Assembly: GCA_045122895.1 (NCBI GenBank)
Contig: JBGVIE010000005.1
Location: forward strand, 1 to 41,012
Reading direction: 5' to 3'
DNA: 41,012 bases
Origin: RGIG1934 sp045122895
GTDB lineage: Bacteria; Bacillota; Clostridia; Lachnospirales; Lachnospiraceae
The position numbers and the translations under genes were made by a program. Under the pieces are notes generated by a model. It had not been told where the DNA came from and ran no database searches. It saw only the letters and a program-made list of their open reading frames with translations. Shown here in pieces: positions 14,054 through 22,384 of the stretch; position 1 is the stretch's first letter, and each line of letters opens with the position of its first letter.

Positions 14054-15144
14054 TATATTCTCCCGAGTGCTTCTCTCATCTCATCAAGTGTTACTGTTTT
14101 ATCAATAACAGCGTTTCCTACTTCGCTAAGTAATACAAACTTTATTACACCTGATTCCATTTTTTTATCAAGCAAAGTAGCATTTAAAACATTTTCATTT
14201 GTAAATCCTGCTATCTTATTTATCTTGACAGGTAATTTAAACGCTTGGATAAGCTTTACACCCTCCTCATATTCCTCCTTTGATATATACCCTTTTTGTG
14301 CAGAAATACTAAGTGCGCATACCATACCAAGTGCAACACATTCGCCATGAAGTAATGAAAAATTCATTTCTTTTTCAATTGCGTGTCCAAGTGTATGACC
14401 AAAATTAAGATGAGCTCTCTCTCCCTTTTCAAGAGGATCCTTTTCAACTACATTCTTTTTAACCTTGAGGCTTTCAAATACCATCTGTTCAAGTATATCT
14501 TCGTTAAGACTTATTATTTCATCTCTATTGTCACTAAGCCAGTTAAGAAATGCTTTATTCTTAATATATCCGTGCTTAATAATTTCTCCCATTCCTGATA
14601 AATACTCTCTCTCTGGAAGTGATTTCAATGTATTAATATTCACATACACCAAAGAAGGCTGCTTGAAAGCACCAACCATATTCTTGTAACATTTAAAATC
14701 AATGCCTGTCTTTCCACCTATGCTGCTATCAACCTGTGATAAAAGAGATGTTGGAACCTGCACAAATGATATTCCTCTAAGATATGTGGCTGCAGCAAAA
14801 CCGGTCATATCCCCCACTACTCCTCCACCAAGTGCAACAAGAATATCCTTTCTGTCAAACTGTTCTTTAATGAGACACTCGTACATTCCACAAATTGTAT
14901 CAATATTCTTATTTGCCTCGCCTGCATCAAAAACATAGTGACAGACTTTTTTGGCAACCTGTCCAATCTTCTTTTCAACTTCATCCAAATATATTGGTGC
15001 AACATTTGTCTCTGAAATGATACATACCTTTTTATTCTCTACTCCAAGCTCTAAAAGCTTATCTGCAAGCTTTGAAAAATCGTGTTCAATTACTATATCA
15101 TAGCAAGGCTTGTTCTCATATTGCACATTTAATAATTTTGACAT
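14053..15144 (-). CDS. aroB: 3-dehydroquinate synthase
   Basis: The second enzyme of the shikimate pathway, converting DAHP to 3-dehydroquinate with NAD and a divalent metal. Motifs include GGGVVGDMTGFAA for NAD binding, QVPTSLLSQVDSSIGGKTG, and the metal-ligand segments GMGEIIKHG and LNFGHTLGHAIE. The 363-residue length is normal. It lies inside the ylmH-lspA-rluD run, with no other aromatic-pathway gene nearby, an unusual but stable-looking arrangement given the coupled junction with lspA. Confidence 0.96.
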   Translation of the reverse strand: MSKLLNVQYENKPCYDIVIEHDFSKLADKLLELGVENKKVCIISETNVAPIYLDEVEKKIGQVAKKVCHYVFDAGEANKNIDTICGMYECLIKEQFDRKDILVALGGGVVGDMTGFAAATYLRGISFVQVPTSLLSQVDSSIGGKTGIDFKCYKNMVGAFKQPSLVYVNINTLKSLPEREYLSGMGEIIKHGYIKNKAFLNWLSDNRDEIISLNEDILEQMVFESLKVKKNVVEKDPLEKGERAHLNFGHTLGHAIEKEMNFSLLHGECVALGMVCALSISAQKGYISKEEYEEGVKLIQAFKLPVKINKIAGFTNENVLNATLLDKKMESGVIKFVLLSEVGNAVIDKTVTLDEMREALGRI

Positions 15145-15162
15145 AACATAATCTCCATTCCT

Positions 15163-15921
15163 TTATATATACTTTGTAATCGATATCATCAATCTGTTTT
15201 TCTTTGTTGTCGCCACAACATCATTAAATACAAATCTCCCTGTACCTCTCACAGACACAATATCTTTATTTTTCAATGACATACTGGCAGAATTAATCAA
15301 TCTCGAATTAACATATACTCTGCCCTCTGACACTTCTTTTGCAGCAGTGCTTCGTGATAAATTAAATGCAACTGATATAATAGCATCAATTCTGTTTGAA
15401 GATACAAACCCGGATATTTCAGAAGCATTACTTTTACACTCAGGTATTTCAGAGATATCTATTATGGTAGTGTTGATAATAGTGTGTTTTACTTTAACCA
15501 AATTCTCACACAAATATTCTGACATATTATCAAGGCATACAACATAACTTGTCTTTCCATCAAAAAGAATATCACCAATTGTATTTCTGTTCACTCCAAG
15601 ATGCATAATTGCACCGAGATAATCCCTGTGTGTAAGTTCGTCTGAATATTTTATACTCTGTGGTACACACTTAACTGCCACTATTGGGGGCTTTACTTCA
15701 TACAAATTATCCTGTGGTAATAACGCTATTATATTTCTTTCCGAAAAAATATGCCCCCCAACTAATTCATAATTAACGGGAGGCAATTTATGTGTATTAG
15801 AAAGAAATAAATCCTGCTCGTTTAGATTTAAGAATCCCGTAAACTCCGGTCTGTCAGACATATAGACACGAGATGCCATATCAATAATCTTGTTTAACAA
15901 GAATTGTTCTTCCTTATTCAT
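15163..15921 (-). CDS. ylmH: YlmH-type S4-domain RNA-binding protein
   Basis: A 252-residue protein of the YlmH family encoded near the division cluster in Gram-positives. The C-terminal S4 domain is visible at about 180-235 (LSRSTAAKEVSEGRVYVN, then LKNKDIVSVRGTGRF). The N-terminal part matches the family in length and carries the GAIMHLGVNRNTIGDIL segment. Family members bind ribosomal particles and have been linked to rescue of stalled nascent chains. It follows sepF by 15 bases. The intermediate ylmG (YggT) gene often found in this cluster is absent. Confidence 0.9.
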   Translation of the reverse strand: MNKEEQFLLNKIIDMASRVYMSDRPEFTGFLNLNEQDLFLSNTHKLPPVNYELVGGHIFSERNIIALLPQDNLYEVKPPIVAVKCVPQSIKYSDELTHRDYLGAIMHLGVNRNTIGDILFDGKTSYVVCLDNMSEYLCENLVKVKHTIINTTIIDISEIPECKSNASEISGFVSSNRIDAIISVAFNLSRSTAAKEVSEGRVYVNSRLINSASMSLKNKDIVSVRGTGRFVFNDVVATTKKNRLMISITKYI

Positions 15922-15936
15922 AATTCATTCCTTTAA

Positions 15937-16485
15937 TTAAATCGATGTTACGTTAACATCACCTTCTAACAATTCAGGAACATCACCTGAAATATCAACT
16001 GTAGATGGTGTAATTACAAAAATACAGTTAGAAATCTTGCTTAAATTACCACTCATTGCATAACATGCACCTGATGAGAAATCAATAATTCTCTGTGCCA
16101 GATCATAATGAATACCTTCCATATTGAGGATTACGGCTCTTCCACTTAATAAAGTATCAGCAATCTCTATCTCATCCTCGATTCCTGTTGGCTTAATTAC
16201 ACATACTTCCATACCAGCTACATTCCCCTTTTTGTTTCTCATAGGTACAACCTTCGACATCTGTCTTGGCTGTGTTCTTGATGTTTCCTTGACTGTCTCA
16301 ACTTCTTCCATAGCAGGCTTTGATGCACGTCTTGGAGCCTCTTCTCTTCTTGTCGACTGTTTAGGAGTTCTTGAACTACGTCTAGGCTTCACTTCTTCTT
16401 CAAAGTCATCCTCATCGTAATCATCATATTCATCCTCATCCATGTTAAGTCTCATAATATCTAAAAACTTATCTGTTATACTCAT
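15937..16485 (-). CDS. sepF: Cell division protein SepF
   Basis: SepF binds FtsZ and membranes and forms rings that shape the septum. The 182-residue protein begins with a membrane-targeting segment (MSITDKFLDIMRL). A long acidic and then Arg/Ser-rich linker follows (residues 14-75). The SepF fold occupies the C-terminal half (VCVIKPTGIEDEIEIADTLL, then FSSGACYAMSGNLSKISN). It lies 4 bases after the yggS-type gene. The linker is longer and more charged than in Bacillus SepF. minCDE is in the same window, so both a septum builder and a placement system are present. Confidence 0.95.
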   Translation of the reverse strand: MSITDKFLDIMRLNMDEDEYDDYDEDDFEEEVKPRRSSRTPKQSTRREEAPRRASKPAMEEVETVKETSRTQPRQMSKVVPMRNKKGNVAGMEVCVIKPTGIEDEIEIADTLLSGRAVILNMEGIHYDLAQRIIDFSSGACYAMSGNLSKISNCIFVITPSTVDISGDVPELLEGDVNVTSI

Positions 16486-16489
16486 CTTA

Positions 16490-17188
16490 TTAACTCTCCT
16501 TATTATAGTCTCTTTGACCGAATATACTTGTTCCTACTCTCACATAAGTAGAACCTTCTTCAATAGCAATATCATAATCACCTGACATCCCCATTGAAAG
16601 AACACTCATACTAACATTATCAATGTTTTTACTTTGTATGTCAACAGATAATTGCTTCAATTTCTTAAAAACCTTTCGTATCTCTTCGCGATTATCCGTC
16701 ATTGGTCCAATTGTCATAAGCCCCTTTATATGAACTCTGTCAAGTTTTGAAATTTCTTCCACAACCTGAGTAAGCTCCTTTGTATCAAGGCCGAACTTCG
16801 TCTCTTCCTCTGCAATATTAACCTGTATCAGAATATTCATATGAACATCTGCTTTTTCTGCCTCTGTCTGAATCTGATTTGCGAGTCTTACTGAATCAAC
16901 TGAGTGAATCATATAAACCTTATCGATAATGTATTTTACTTTATTTCTCTGAAGATGCCCTATCAAGTGCCAACGGATATCACTTGGAAGAACGTCATAT
17001 TTGTCCATAATCTCCTGAACCTTATTCTCACCAAAATCTCTGATATCACAGTCGTATGCTTCCTTAACAGCACTGGCAGGATGCGTCTTACTAACAGCAA
17101 TCAGTTTTGCTGCATCTTCATCTCTTCCTGCCTTAATACACACCTGTCTGATGTTCTCCTCAATCTCTTTTAAATTATCACTAATCAT
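16490..17188 (-). CDS. yggS: YggS/PLPBP-family pyridoxal-phosphate homeostasis protein
   Basis: A 232-residue single-domain PLP-binding protein of the YggS/YlmE family, thought to buffer PLP and keep amino-acid pools balanced, without a known enzymatic reaction. The PLP lysine is Lys34 in LIAVSKTHP. Further marks are DFGENKVQEI, WHLIGHLQRNK and the C-terminal LSMGMSGDYDIAIEEGST phosphate-binding segment. The yggS-sepF-ylmH order is the classic Gram-positive ylm cluster. Confidence 0.95.
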   Translation of the reverse strand: MISDNLKEIEENIRQVCIKAGRDEDAAKLIAVSKTHPASAVKEAYDCDIRDFGENKVQEIMDKYDVLPSDIRWHLIGHLQRNKVKYIIDKVYMIHSVDSVRLANQIQTEAEKADVHMNILIQVNIAEEETKFGLDTKELTQVVEEISKLDRVHIKGLMTIGPMTDNREEIRKVFKKLKQLSVDIQSKNIDNVSMSVLSMGMSGDYDIAIEEGSTYVRVGTSIFGQRDYNKES

Positions 17189-17208
17189 ATTCTGCCATTC
17201 CTTTCCGT

Positions 17209-18618
17209 CTATCTGTTTATCAGCTTACCCGGCTCAGCCTTGTCACCATCTAATACTATACGATCATATATAGCAGGTCCCTTAACTGTACCTGAATTTA
17301 TAATGAAATAATTGCCACTTTCTGCAAGTATTTCAATCTTCTCAAACACACAATATCCAAGATTTACATTGTACACGCCCTTAAGAGGTGATGTAGCCTT
17401 AAGCGAAAAACTCTCCTTCGACTTAGGTTTTACAAGCCATGTGTTCTCGTCAAATTCATCTGGATCAAGATAATAATAATTATCATCTTCTTCAAAAATA
17501 GTAGGTGTTATGAATACAACAGTCTCTTCTCCTGTCTCTGTAGAAGTCTTCTTGTAAAATCCAGTCTCTTTGCTATCCCCACCATCACTTGCATATTCAA
17601 GAGGAACCGTGTAAAATTCCTTCTCTACAACTGAAGACTTAGGAATCTTTAATCCCTTTGTCTCATCAACAATGATATCAATATCAACAAATCGCAAATC
17701 AGCATATCTCACCATATATTTATAAAGAGTAAGCTTGCCAAAAATCTCTCCATCATTATTAATAATATCAAAATCAGCTTTACAGCTTATATTGTCTTTG
17801 ATGAATTTGATATTAACTACAGAAGTATTATTAAAAAACATTGCTTCTTCTGAAGATAATGGTATGTAAATATTCCATTCTTCATCGCCTAACACTTTGT
17901 AAATATTACTATCCTGCTCTACAAGTGAATTAGTTGTACATATATTCTTCTTATATTCATCGATATTAAAGGTATCCTTATTAATATCATCTTCCTTCAT
18001 ACCCTCAAATCCATCTGTATAATACTCGACAATTCCTGAGCTTTTTGGCTTGTAAATATTAAAAATATTACCTGTAAGCTGTTCATTCTTTGACTCGTTC
18101 AGACTCTGAAGTGCATTGATATTCACATACTCTAAAAGAGTACTCTCCAAATCATACTTAAAATCATAAACCGAAGAGAACTCCATAGGATCATAATCTG
18201 CTACAAACGAGCAGATATCTCTCTTAATATCCTGCAAATTCTCCTTCGATAATGTACTCTCACTATTAGCACTCTGCTGTAGCAATTCCGATACAGTTCC
18301 TGTCTCATCAATTGAATACAGCGAAGTGATTGGCGATACCTTGGTTCCCTCTTTTACATAAAAATTCATATATCCGTTCTTTGGTGCTTTACCAACCTTC
18401 TCGTCTCGAAGAATAAAACCTGTATATGAATGATTTGTAGCAGATACAGTCGAGCCCTCGACTACCTCATATATACCTGTCTTACTCTGAGTCATATAAA
18501 TAAAAACATTGGCTACTATGTATATCAGCATAAGTCCAAAAATGATAACACCAATATTAATATTGTGCCCGCGTCTTATGCTTACAACTTTTCTGTTTTT
18601 TCTTCTTCTCTGTGCCAT
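17209..18618 (-). CDS. HlyD-like single-pass envelope protein of unknown function
   Basis: A 469-residue protein with a strongly basic cytoplasmic N-terminus (MAQRRRKNRKVVSIRR), one membrane segment (about residues 23-43) and a large extracellular part. It resembles HlyD/RND-adaptor proteins: a biotinyl-lipoyl-like entry (FILRDEKVGKAPKNGYMNFY), a helical middle and a closing beta domain (NSGTVKGPAIYDRIVL). No ATPase or permease gene accompanies it, so an export-adaptor role is doubtful. Its place directly before yggS-sepF suggests an envelope or division-linked function, which is inferred from context. Confidence 0.65.
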   Translation of the reverse strand: MAQRRRKNRKVVSIRRGHNINIGVIIFGLMLIYIVANVFIYMTQSKTGIYEVVEGSTVSATNHSYTGFILRDEKVGKAPKNGYMNFYVKEGTKVSPITSLYSIDETGTVSELLQQSANSESTLSKENLQDIKRDICSFVADYDPMEFSSVYDFKYDLESTLLEYVNINALQSLNESKNEQLTGNIFNIYKPKSSGIVEYYTDGFEGMKEDDINKDTFNIDEYKKNICTTNSLVEQDSNIYKVLGDEEWNIYIPLSSEEAMFFNNTSVVNIKFIKDNISCKADFDIINNDGEIFGKLTLYKYMVRYADLRFVDIDIIVDETKGLKIPKSSVVEKEFYTVPLEYASDGGDSKETGFYKKTSTETGEETVVFITPTIFEEDDNYYYLDPDEFDENTWLVKPKSKESFSLKATSPLKGVYNVNLGYCVFEKIEILAESGNYFIINSGTVKGPAIYDRIVLDGDKAEPGKLINR

Positions 18619-18742
18619 AGAATCATTTCCTTCAAAAATACTTCAAATAACATTATCTTATAATTTTCGAATATAGTCAAGAAAACAAGTATATTTTTTT
18701 CATTTTAGGGCAATATATTATTGAACAAAAGGAGGGATAACA

Positions 18743-18952
18743 TTGAATTCAAAATGTGTCGATTACACAGCACTTACACTTGTAATCATAGGTGCGCTTA
18801 ACTGGGGACTTATTGGTATATTCAAATTTAATCTTGTAGATTACTTATTTGGAGAAATGTCTATTCTGTCTCGAATTATTTATGCGGTTGTAGGAATTAG
18901 CGGACTATATCTTTTAAGTCTTTATGGACGTATAAACGGTATGGGCGAATAA
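18743..18952 (+). CDS. DUF378 small membrane protein
   Basis: A 69-residue protein with two hydrophobic segments and the DUF378 signature: ALTLVIIGALNWGLIGIFKF, then LVDYLFG and a second helix ending LYLLSLYGR. Function is unknown. The start is TTG 18743, supported by GGAGG at 18731-18735 with 7-base spacing. It is a lone plus-strand gene between two long minus-strand blocks, with its own terminator. Confidence 0.88.
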   Translation: MNSKCVDYTALTLVIIGALNWGLIGIFKFNLVDYLFGEMSILSRIIYAVVGISGLYLLSLYGRINGMGE

Positions 18953-18955
18953 CAG

Positions 18956-18999
18956 AAAGAGGAGTTATGTTACTTAACCTGTAGCATAACTCCTTTTTT
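18956..18999. terminator. Terminator between the DUF378 and mgsA genes
   Basis: A 10-base-pair stem (AGGAGTTATG 18960-18969 with CATAACTCCT 18985-18994), extended by a short inner TAC/GTA helix, is followed on the plus strand by six T. It terminates the DUF378 gene. Because mgsA converges onto it, it may also work in reverse with a weaker T-rich tail. Confidence 0.85.
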
Positions 19000-19398
19000 C
19001 TACTGTCGATACATTTCTCTCCATTCCATATCACCATGTTCAAGAGACTTAACCAATAATTCTGCTGTTGCGAGATTAGTCGCAAGAGGTATGTTATGTG
19101 TATCACATAATCTGAAGAGGTTGTTAAAGTCCGGATCATGTGTCTTTGGTGCCAAAGGATCTCTTAAAAAAATAACCAGGTCGATAGAATTATGTTCTAT
19201 CTGGGCGCCAAGTTGCTGTTCACCACCTAAATGTCCTGCCAAATACTTGTGAACATTTAAGTTCGTAACCTCCTCAATAAGTCTCCCTGTTGTTCCCGTC
19301 GCATATAGTTCATTTTTGCATAATATCCCCCTGTATGCTATACAAAAATTCTGCATTAGTTTTTTCTTCGAGTCGTGTGCAATTAACCCTATATTCAT
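19000..19398 (-). CDS. mgsA: Methylglyoxal synthase family protein (Glu at the catalytic Asp position)
   Basis: The family converts dihydroxyacetone phosphate to methylglyoxal and phosphate, a relief valve for sugar-phosphate stress. The 132-residue protein has IAHD (His8), the phosphate-binding LYATGTTGRLI (31-41), GGEQQLGAQIE (58-68) and THDPDF (86-91). In Escherichia coli MgsA the residue aligned with Glu60 is the catalytic Asp71 (GGDQQ); the other key residues, His8, His87 and Asp90, are kept. It may therefore be slower or altered. AGGAGG precedes ATG 19398. It is the last gene after rodA, 12 bases downstream. Confidence 0.9.
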   Translation of the reverse strand: MNIGLIAHDSKKKLMQNFCIAYRGILCKNELYATGTTGRLIEEVTNLNVHKYLAGHLGGEQQLGAQIEHNSIDLVIFLRDPLAPKTHDPDFNNLFRLCDTHNIPLATNLATAELLVKSLEHGDMEWREMYRQ

Positions 19399-19410
19399 CT
19401 TAAATACCTC

Positions 19411-20547
19411 CTAGTATATGTTTTTATGCTGCAAACTAACGTTCAACACCACTCCAATTCCCGCAAACAAACTAAGCAATGAGCTTAATCCGTAGCTTAC
19501 AAAAGGAAGTGTAAGTCCTGTATTTGGAATCATTCCGGTTACAACGGCTATATTAATAAACGACTGAAACGCTATCCACGCTCCATATCCAACACAAATA
19601 ACTCTTCCGGACAAATCAGGGGCGTGCAGTCCTATATTAAAACATTCAAACACAATAAGTCCAAGCAGGATAATAACCGACACAGATCCAACAAAACCAA
19701 GTTCTTCTCCAACAATACAGAAGATAAAGTCTGTCTGTGGTTCTGATATATAGTTACCATTCTTAACACTTGTAATTGTGTTATTGTGAAGACCTTTTCC
19801 ATTTAATCCACCTGAGCCTATAGCCATAACTGAATTATTCTGCTGATAATTAATTCTCGCTGCTTCCTCATTATCTTCATCATAGAACCCGATAATTCTG
19901 TTATACTGATACTCTTCCAATATTTTCTGGTTTGGCTGTAGTATCAAATAAATCAAAACAACCGCCACAGGAATCGCAACCGCAAATGCCGCTCCGATTA
20001 TCTTATAGCTGAGTCCTGATACATATATCATAGACAGAAAAATAAGACATATTACAATTGTAGTAGATAAATCCGGCTGTTTTAATACCAAAAACACAGG
20101 TAAAACAAACAGTATTGCAGATGCTGCCAACACCATAAAAGTATTGAGCTTTTCCTTATGCTTTTCAAAAAATCTGGCAAAGAAAAAAATAAGAAATATC
20201 TTTGTAAGCTCTGATGGCTGCAACTGGACAGGACCTAAATCAATCCATCTCTGCGCTCCCATGTGGACAGAGCCTGCTACTTTTACCAATATAAGCAAAC
20301 CAAAATTAACCAGATAAATCAATAAATAAAACTTAAGAATAAAATGATAATCTATAAAAAGAGCTACTAACATTACAAAAACCCCCACAATAGCTCCAAA
20401 CGTCTGCATTTTTCCGTAATTTCCCTGGTCATTTGCACTAGAGATAACATTTATTCCAAGTATTGTAAGTGCAAGTACAAACACGACAAGCTTAATATCA
20501 ATATATCGGTATTTATAATTTTTCAATGTATTAATAATTCTTGTCAT
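19411..20547 (-). CDS. rodA: SEDS-family peptidoglycan glycosyltransferase RodA
   Basis: A 378-residue polytopic protein (about ten hydrophobic helices) of the SEDS family. RodA polymerises lipid II for side-wall growth together with a class B PBP. Visible marks are WIDLGPVQLQPSELTKI, FVLKQPDLSTT, EPQTDFIFCIVGEELGF (with the essential Asp) and NTGLTLPFVSYGLSS. The cognate PBP2 and MreBCD genes are upstream on the same strand, which favours RodA over FtsW. It follows minE by 24 bases. Confidence 0.95.
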   Translation of the reverse strand: MTRIINTLKNYKYRYIDIKLVVFVLALTILGINVISSANDQGNYGKMQTFGAIVGVFVMLVALFIDYHFILKFYLLIYLVNFGLLILVKVAGSVHMGAQRWIDLGPVQLQPSELTKIFLIFFFARFFEKHKEKLNTFMVLAASAILFVLPVFLVLKQPDLSTTIVICLIFLSMIYVSGLSYKIIGAAFAVAIPVAVVLIYLILQPNQKILEEYQYNRIIGFYDEDNEEAARINYQQNNSVMAIGSGGLNGKGLHNNTITSVKNGNYISEPQTDFIFCIVGEELGFVGSVSVIILLGLIVFECFNIGLHAPDLSGRVICVGYGAWIAFQSFINIAVVTGMIPNTGLTLPFVSYGLSSLLSLFAGIGVVLNVSLQHKNIY

Positions 20548-20571
20548 GTCTACATTTACCTTTCTAAAAAT

Positions 20572-20853
20572 TTATTTTTCTGAATTATGCTTTACTTCCT
20601 TGATTGGAATATTGGCCACTAAAGCAGGTACGCCTGACTTTTCGCCTTCCTGTCCGTCAGTCTGTGTAATCTGGATATCAAGACCTTCACAATCAATTTC
20701 CATATATTTTGCGATTACCTGAATAATATCATTCTTAATCAGTTCCATAATCTCAGGTGAACAGCTTGATCTGTCTGATACTAAAAGGAGTTTTAATCTG
20801 TCTTTTGCTACTGAACTTGAATTCTTTTTTCTAAAAATATCAAATATTGCCAT
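20572..20853 (-). CDS. minE: Cell division topological specificity factor MinE
   Basis: A 93-residue MinE: membrane-targeting N-terminus (MAIFDIFRKK), the MinD-contact region AKDRLKLLLVSDRSS (about residues 16-30), and the C-terminal dimerisation domain ending in VALVANIPIKEVKH-like strands (it reads VPALVANIPIKEVKH). MinE stimulates MinD ATPase and drives pole-to-pole oscillation, which distinguishes this organism from Bacillus-type DivIVA systems. It starts 19 bases after minD. Confidence 0.95.
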   Translation of the reverse strand: MAIFDIFRKKNSSSVAKDRLKLLLVSDRSSCSPEIMELIKNDIIQVIAKYMEIDCEGLDIQITQTDGQEGEKSGVPALVANIPIKEVKHNSEK

Positions 20854-20872
20854 AATTAAGCCCTCCCTCTAT

Positions 20873-21664
20873 TTAGTTCTTCTTAAAGATACCTGAAATC
20901 TTAGAGAAAATTCCTGATTTCGAGTTAAGGTCAAGAAGTGGTACTTCCTCTCCCACTATTCTCCTGCAGATATTCATATATGCCTGTCCTGCAAGATTAT
21001 CACTACCTACAAGTGGTTCACCATTATTAGTTGCAATTACGATATTTTCATCATCTGGAACTGCACCAATAAGATTGATTGCAAGAATATCTACGACATC
21101 ATCAATCGACATCATATCACCTTTCTTAACCATATCCATTCTGATTCTGTTAACAATCAAATCGCTTCTCTTCTTCTCGTTAGCCTCAAGTAACCCGATA
21201 ATTCTGTCTGCATCTCTGATTGCTGATACCTCCGGAGTAGTGACTACCAAAGCTCTGTCAGCACCTGCTATTGCATTCATAAATCCCTGTTCAATACCTG
21301 CAGGACAGTCAAGAATTATGTAATCAAATTCTTCTCTAAGTTCATCTGTAAGTGCTTTCATCTGTTCAGGTGTTACGCTTGACTTATCTCTTGTCTGTGC
21401 TGAAGGTAAAAGATAAAGATTTGGATATCTCTTATCCTTGATCATAGCCTGCTTTGGCTTACAGTTTCCTTCCACAACATCTACAAGATTGTATACAATT
21501 CTATTCTCAAGACCCATTACTACGTCAAGATTTCTAAGACCTATATCTGTATCAATCAATACTACTTTCTTGTCTAATTTTGCAAGTCCGGTTCCAACGT
21601 TGGCAGAAGTTGTTGTCTTACCTACGCCTCCCTTTCCTGATGTTACAACGATTACTTCACTCAT
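20873..21664 (-). CDS. minD: Septum-site ATPase MinD
   Basis: A 263-residue ParA/MinD ATPase. The deviant Walker A, GKGGVGKTT, is at residues 10-18. The DTDIGLRNLD switch I region, the LDCPAGIEQGF switch II region and a C-terminal amphipathic membrane-binding helix (KSGIFSKISGIFKKN) follow. ATP-bound MinD recruits MinC to the membrane; MinE releases it. Gene order minC-minD-minE is canonical. Confidence 0.97.
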   Translation of the reverse strand: MSEVIVVTSGKGGVGKTTTSANVGTGLAKLDKKVVLIDTDIGLRNLDVVMGLENRIVYNLVDVVEGNCKPKQAMIKDKRYPNLYLLPSAQTRDKSSVTPEQMKALTDELREEFDYIILDCPAGIEQGFMNAIAGADRALVVTTPEVSAIRDADRIIGLLEANEKKRSDLIVNRIRMDMVKKGDMMSIDDVVDILAINLIGAVPDDENIVIATNNGEPLVGSDNLAGQAYMNICRRIVGEEVPLLDLNSKSGIFSKISGIFKKN

Positions 21665-21684
21665 TTTAAATGTCCTCCCGTAAA

Positions 21685-22359
21685 TTAATAAAATCGTAAT
21701 TCGTTTAATACTTCTTTGTTTAATGGTTCAATGTATATATTTTCATTTTCAACAAAGGCAATTTTAGTTTCTGGCTTGATTTTCTTCTTTCTTCCTGCGC
21801 CATCAGAGCTTCTGGCAATAACATCGCCAATTCTAATCTGCATTGGTGCCATCTCAAGAGCCACTACAAACGATGATGAATCACCTGTGATACCGGCATA
21901 TACCGTTCCTTTAAGCGAACCAAGTACTATCACATTACCTGTTGATATTACTTTTGCTCCTGGATTCACATCACCAAGTATAACAAGACTATACTCACTT
22001 TCAAGCACCTGTCCTGACCTTAAAGTTCCTCTATAGAACTGTCCATTATGAGAAGCTTCCTGCTCCATATGGTTTTCTATAGCTAATTTGAATATTTCTT
22101 CTGTCTTCTCGTCATTGTCTATTATACAGACCACCTTAATCTGAGAATTCTCCTGAATAATCTCAATCAACTCAAATTTCTGCGCATCGTTAAGTTCTCG
22201 TCCTTCAAAAGATACACCCATCGAGTTCTCACCCCAAAAACTTGCAGATTCAGAGAACTTATCTTTAACCGCAGCTTTCAGCTCGTCAAAAGGTATTTCT
22301 TTGTCTAACACAACAATAATACCATATTTATTTCCTTTTATCACTACTGAATTTTTCAT
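21685..22359 (-). CDS. minC: Septum-site inhibitor MinC
   Basis: A 224-residue MinC with an N-terminal FtsZ-inhibiting domain (about 1-105) and a C-terminal right-handed beta-helix (about 112-215: YRGTLRSGQVLESEYSLVIL, GDVNPGAKVISTGNVIVLG, LKGTVYAG, then the MinD-binding RIGDVIARSSD segment). It follows the PBP2 gene by 25 bases, so division-site selection is encoded with the elongation machinery. Confidence 0.95.
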   Translation of the reverse strand: MKNSVVIKGNKYGIIVVLDKEIPFDELKAAVKDKFSESASFWGENSMGVSFEGRELNDAQKFELIEIIQENSQIKVVCIIDNDEKTEEIFKLAIENHMEQEASHNGQFYRGTLRSGQVLESEYSLVILGDVNPGAKVISTGNVIVLGSLKGTVYAGITGDSSSFVVALEMAPMQIRIGDVIARSSDGAGRKKKIKPETKIAFVENENIYIEPLNKEVLNELRFY

Positions 22360-22384
22360 AATTCACCGCCTTATTGTCTTTTTA

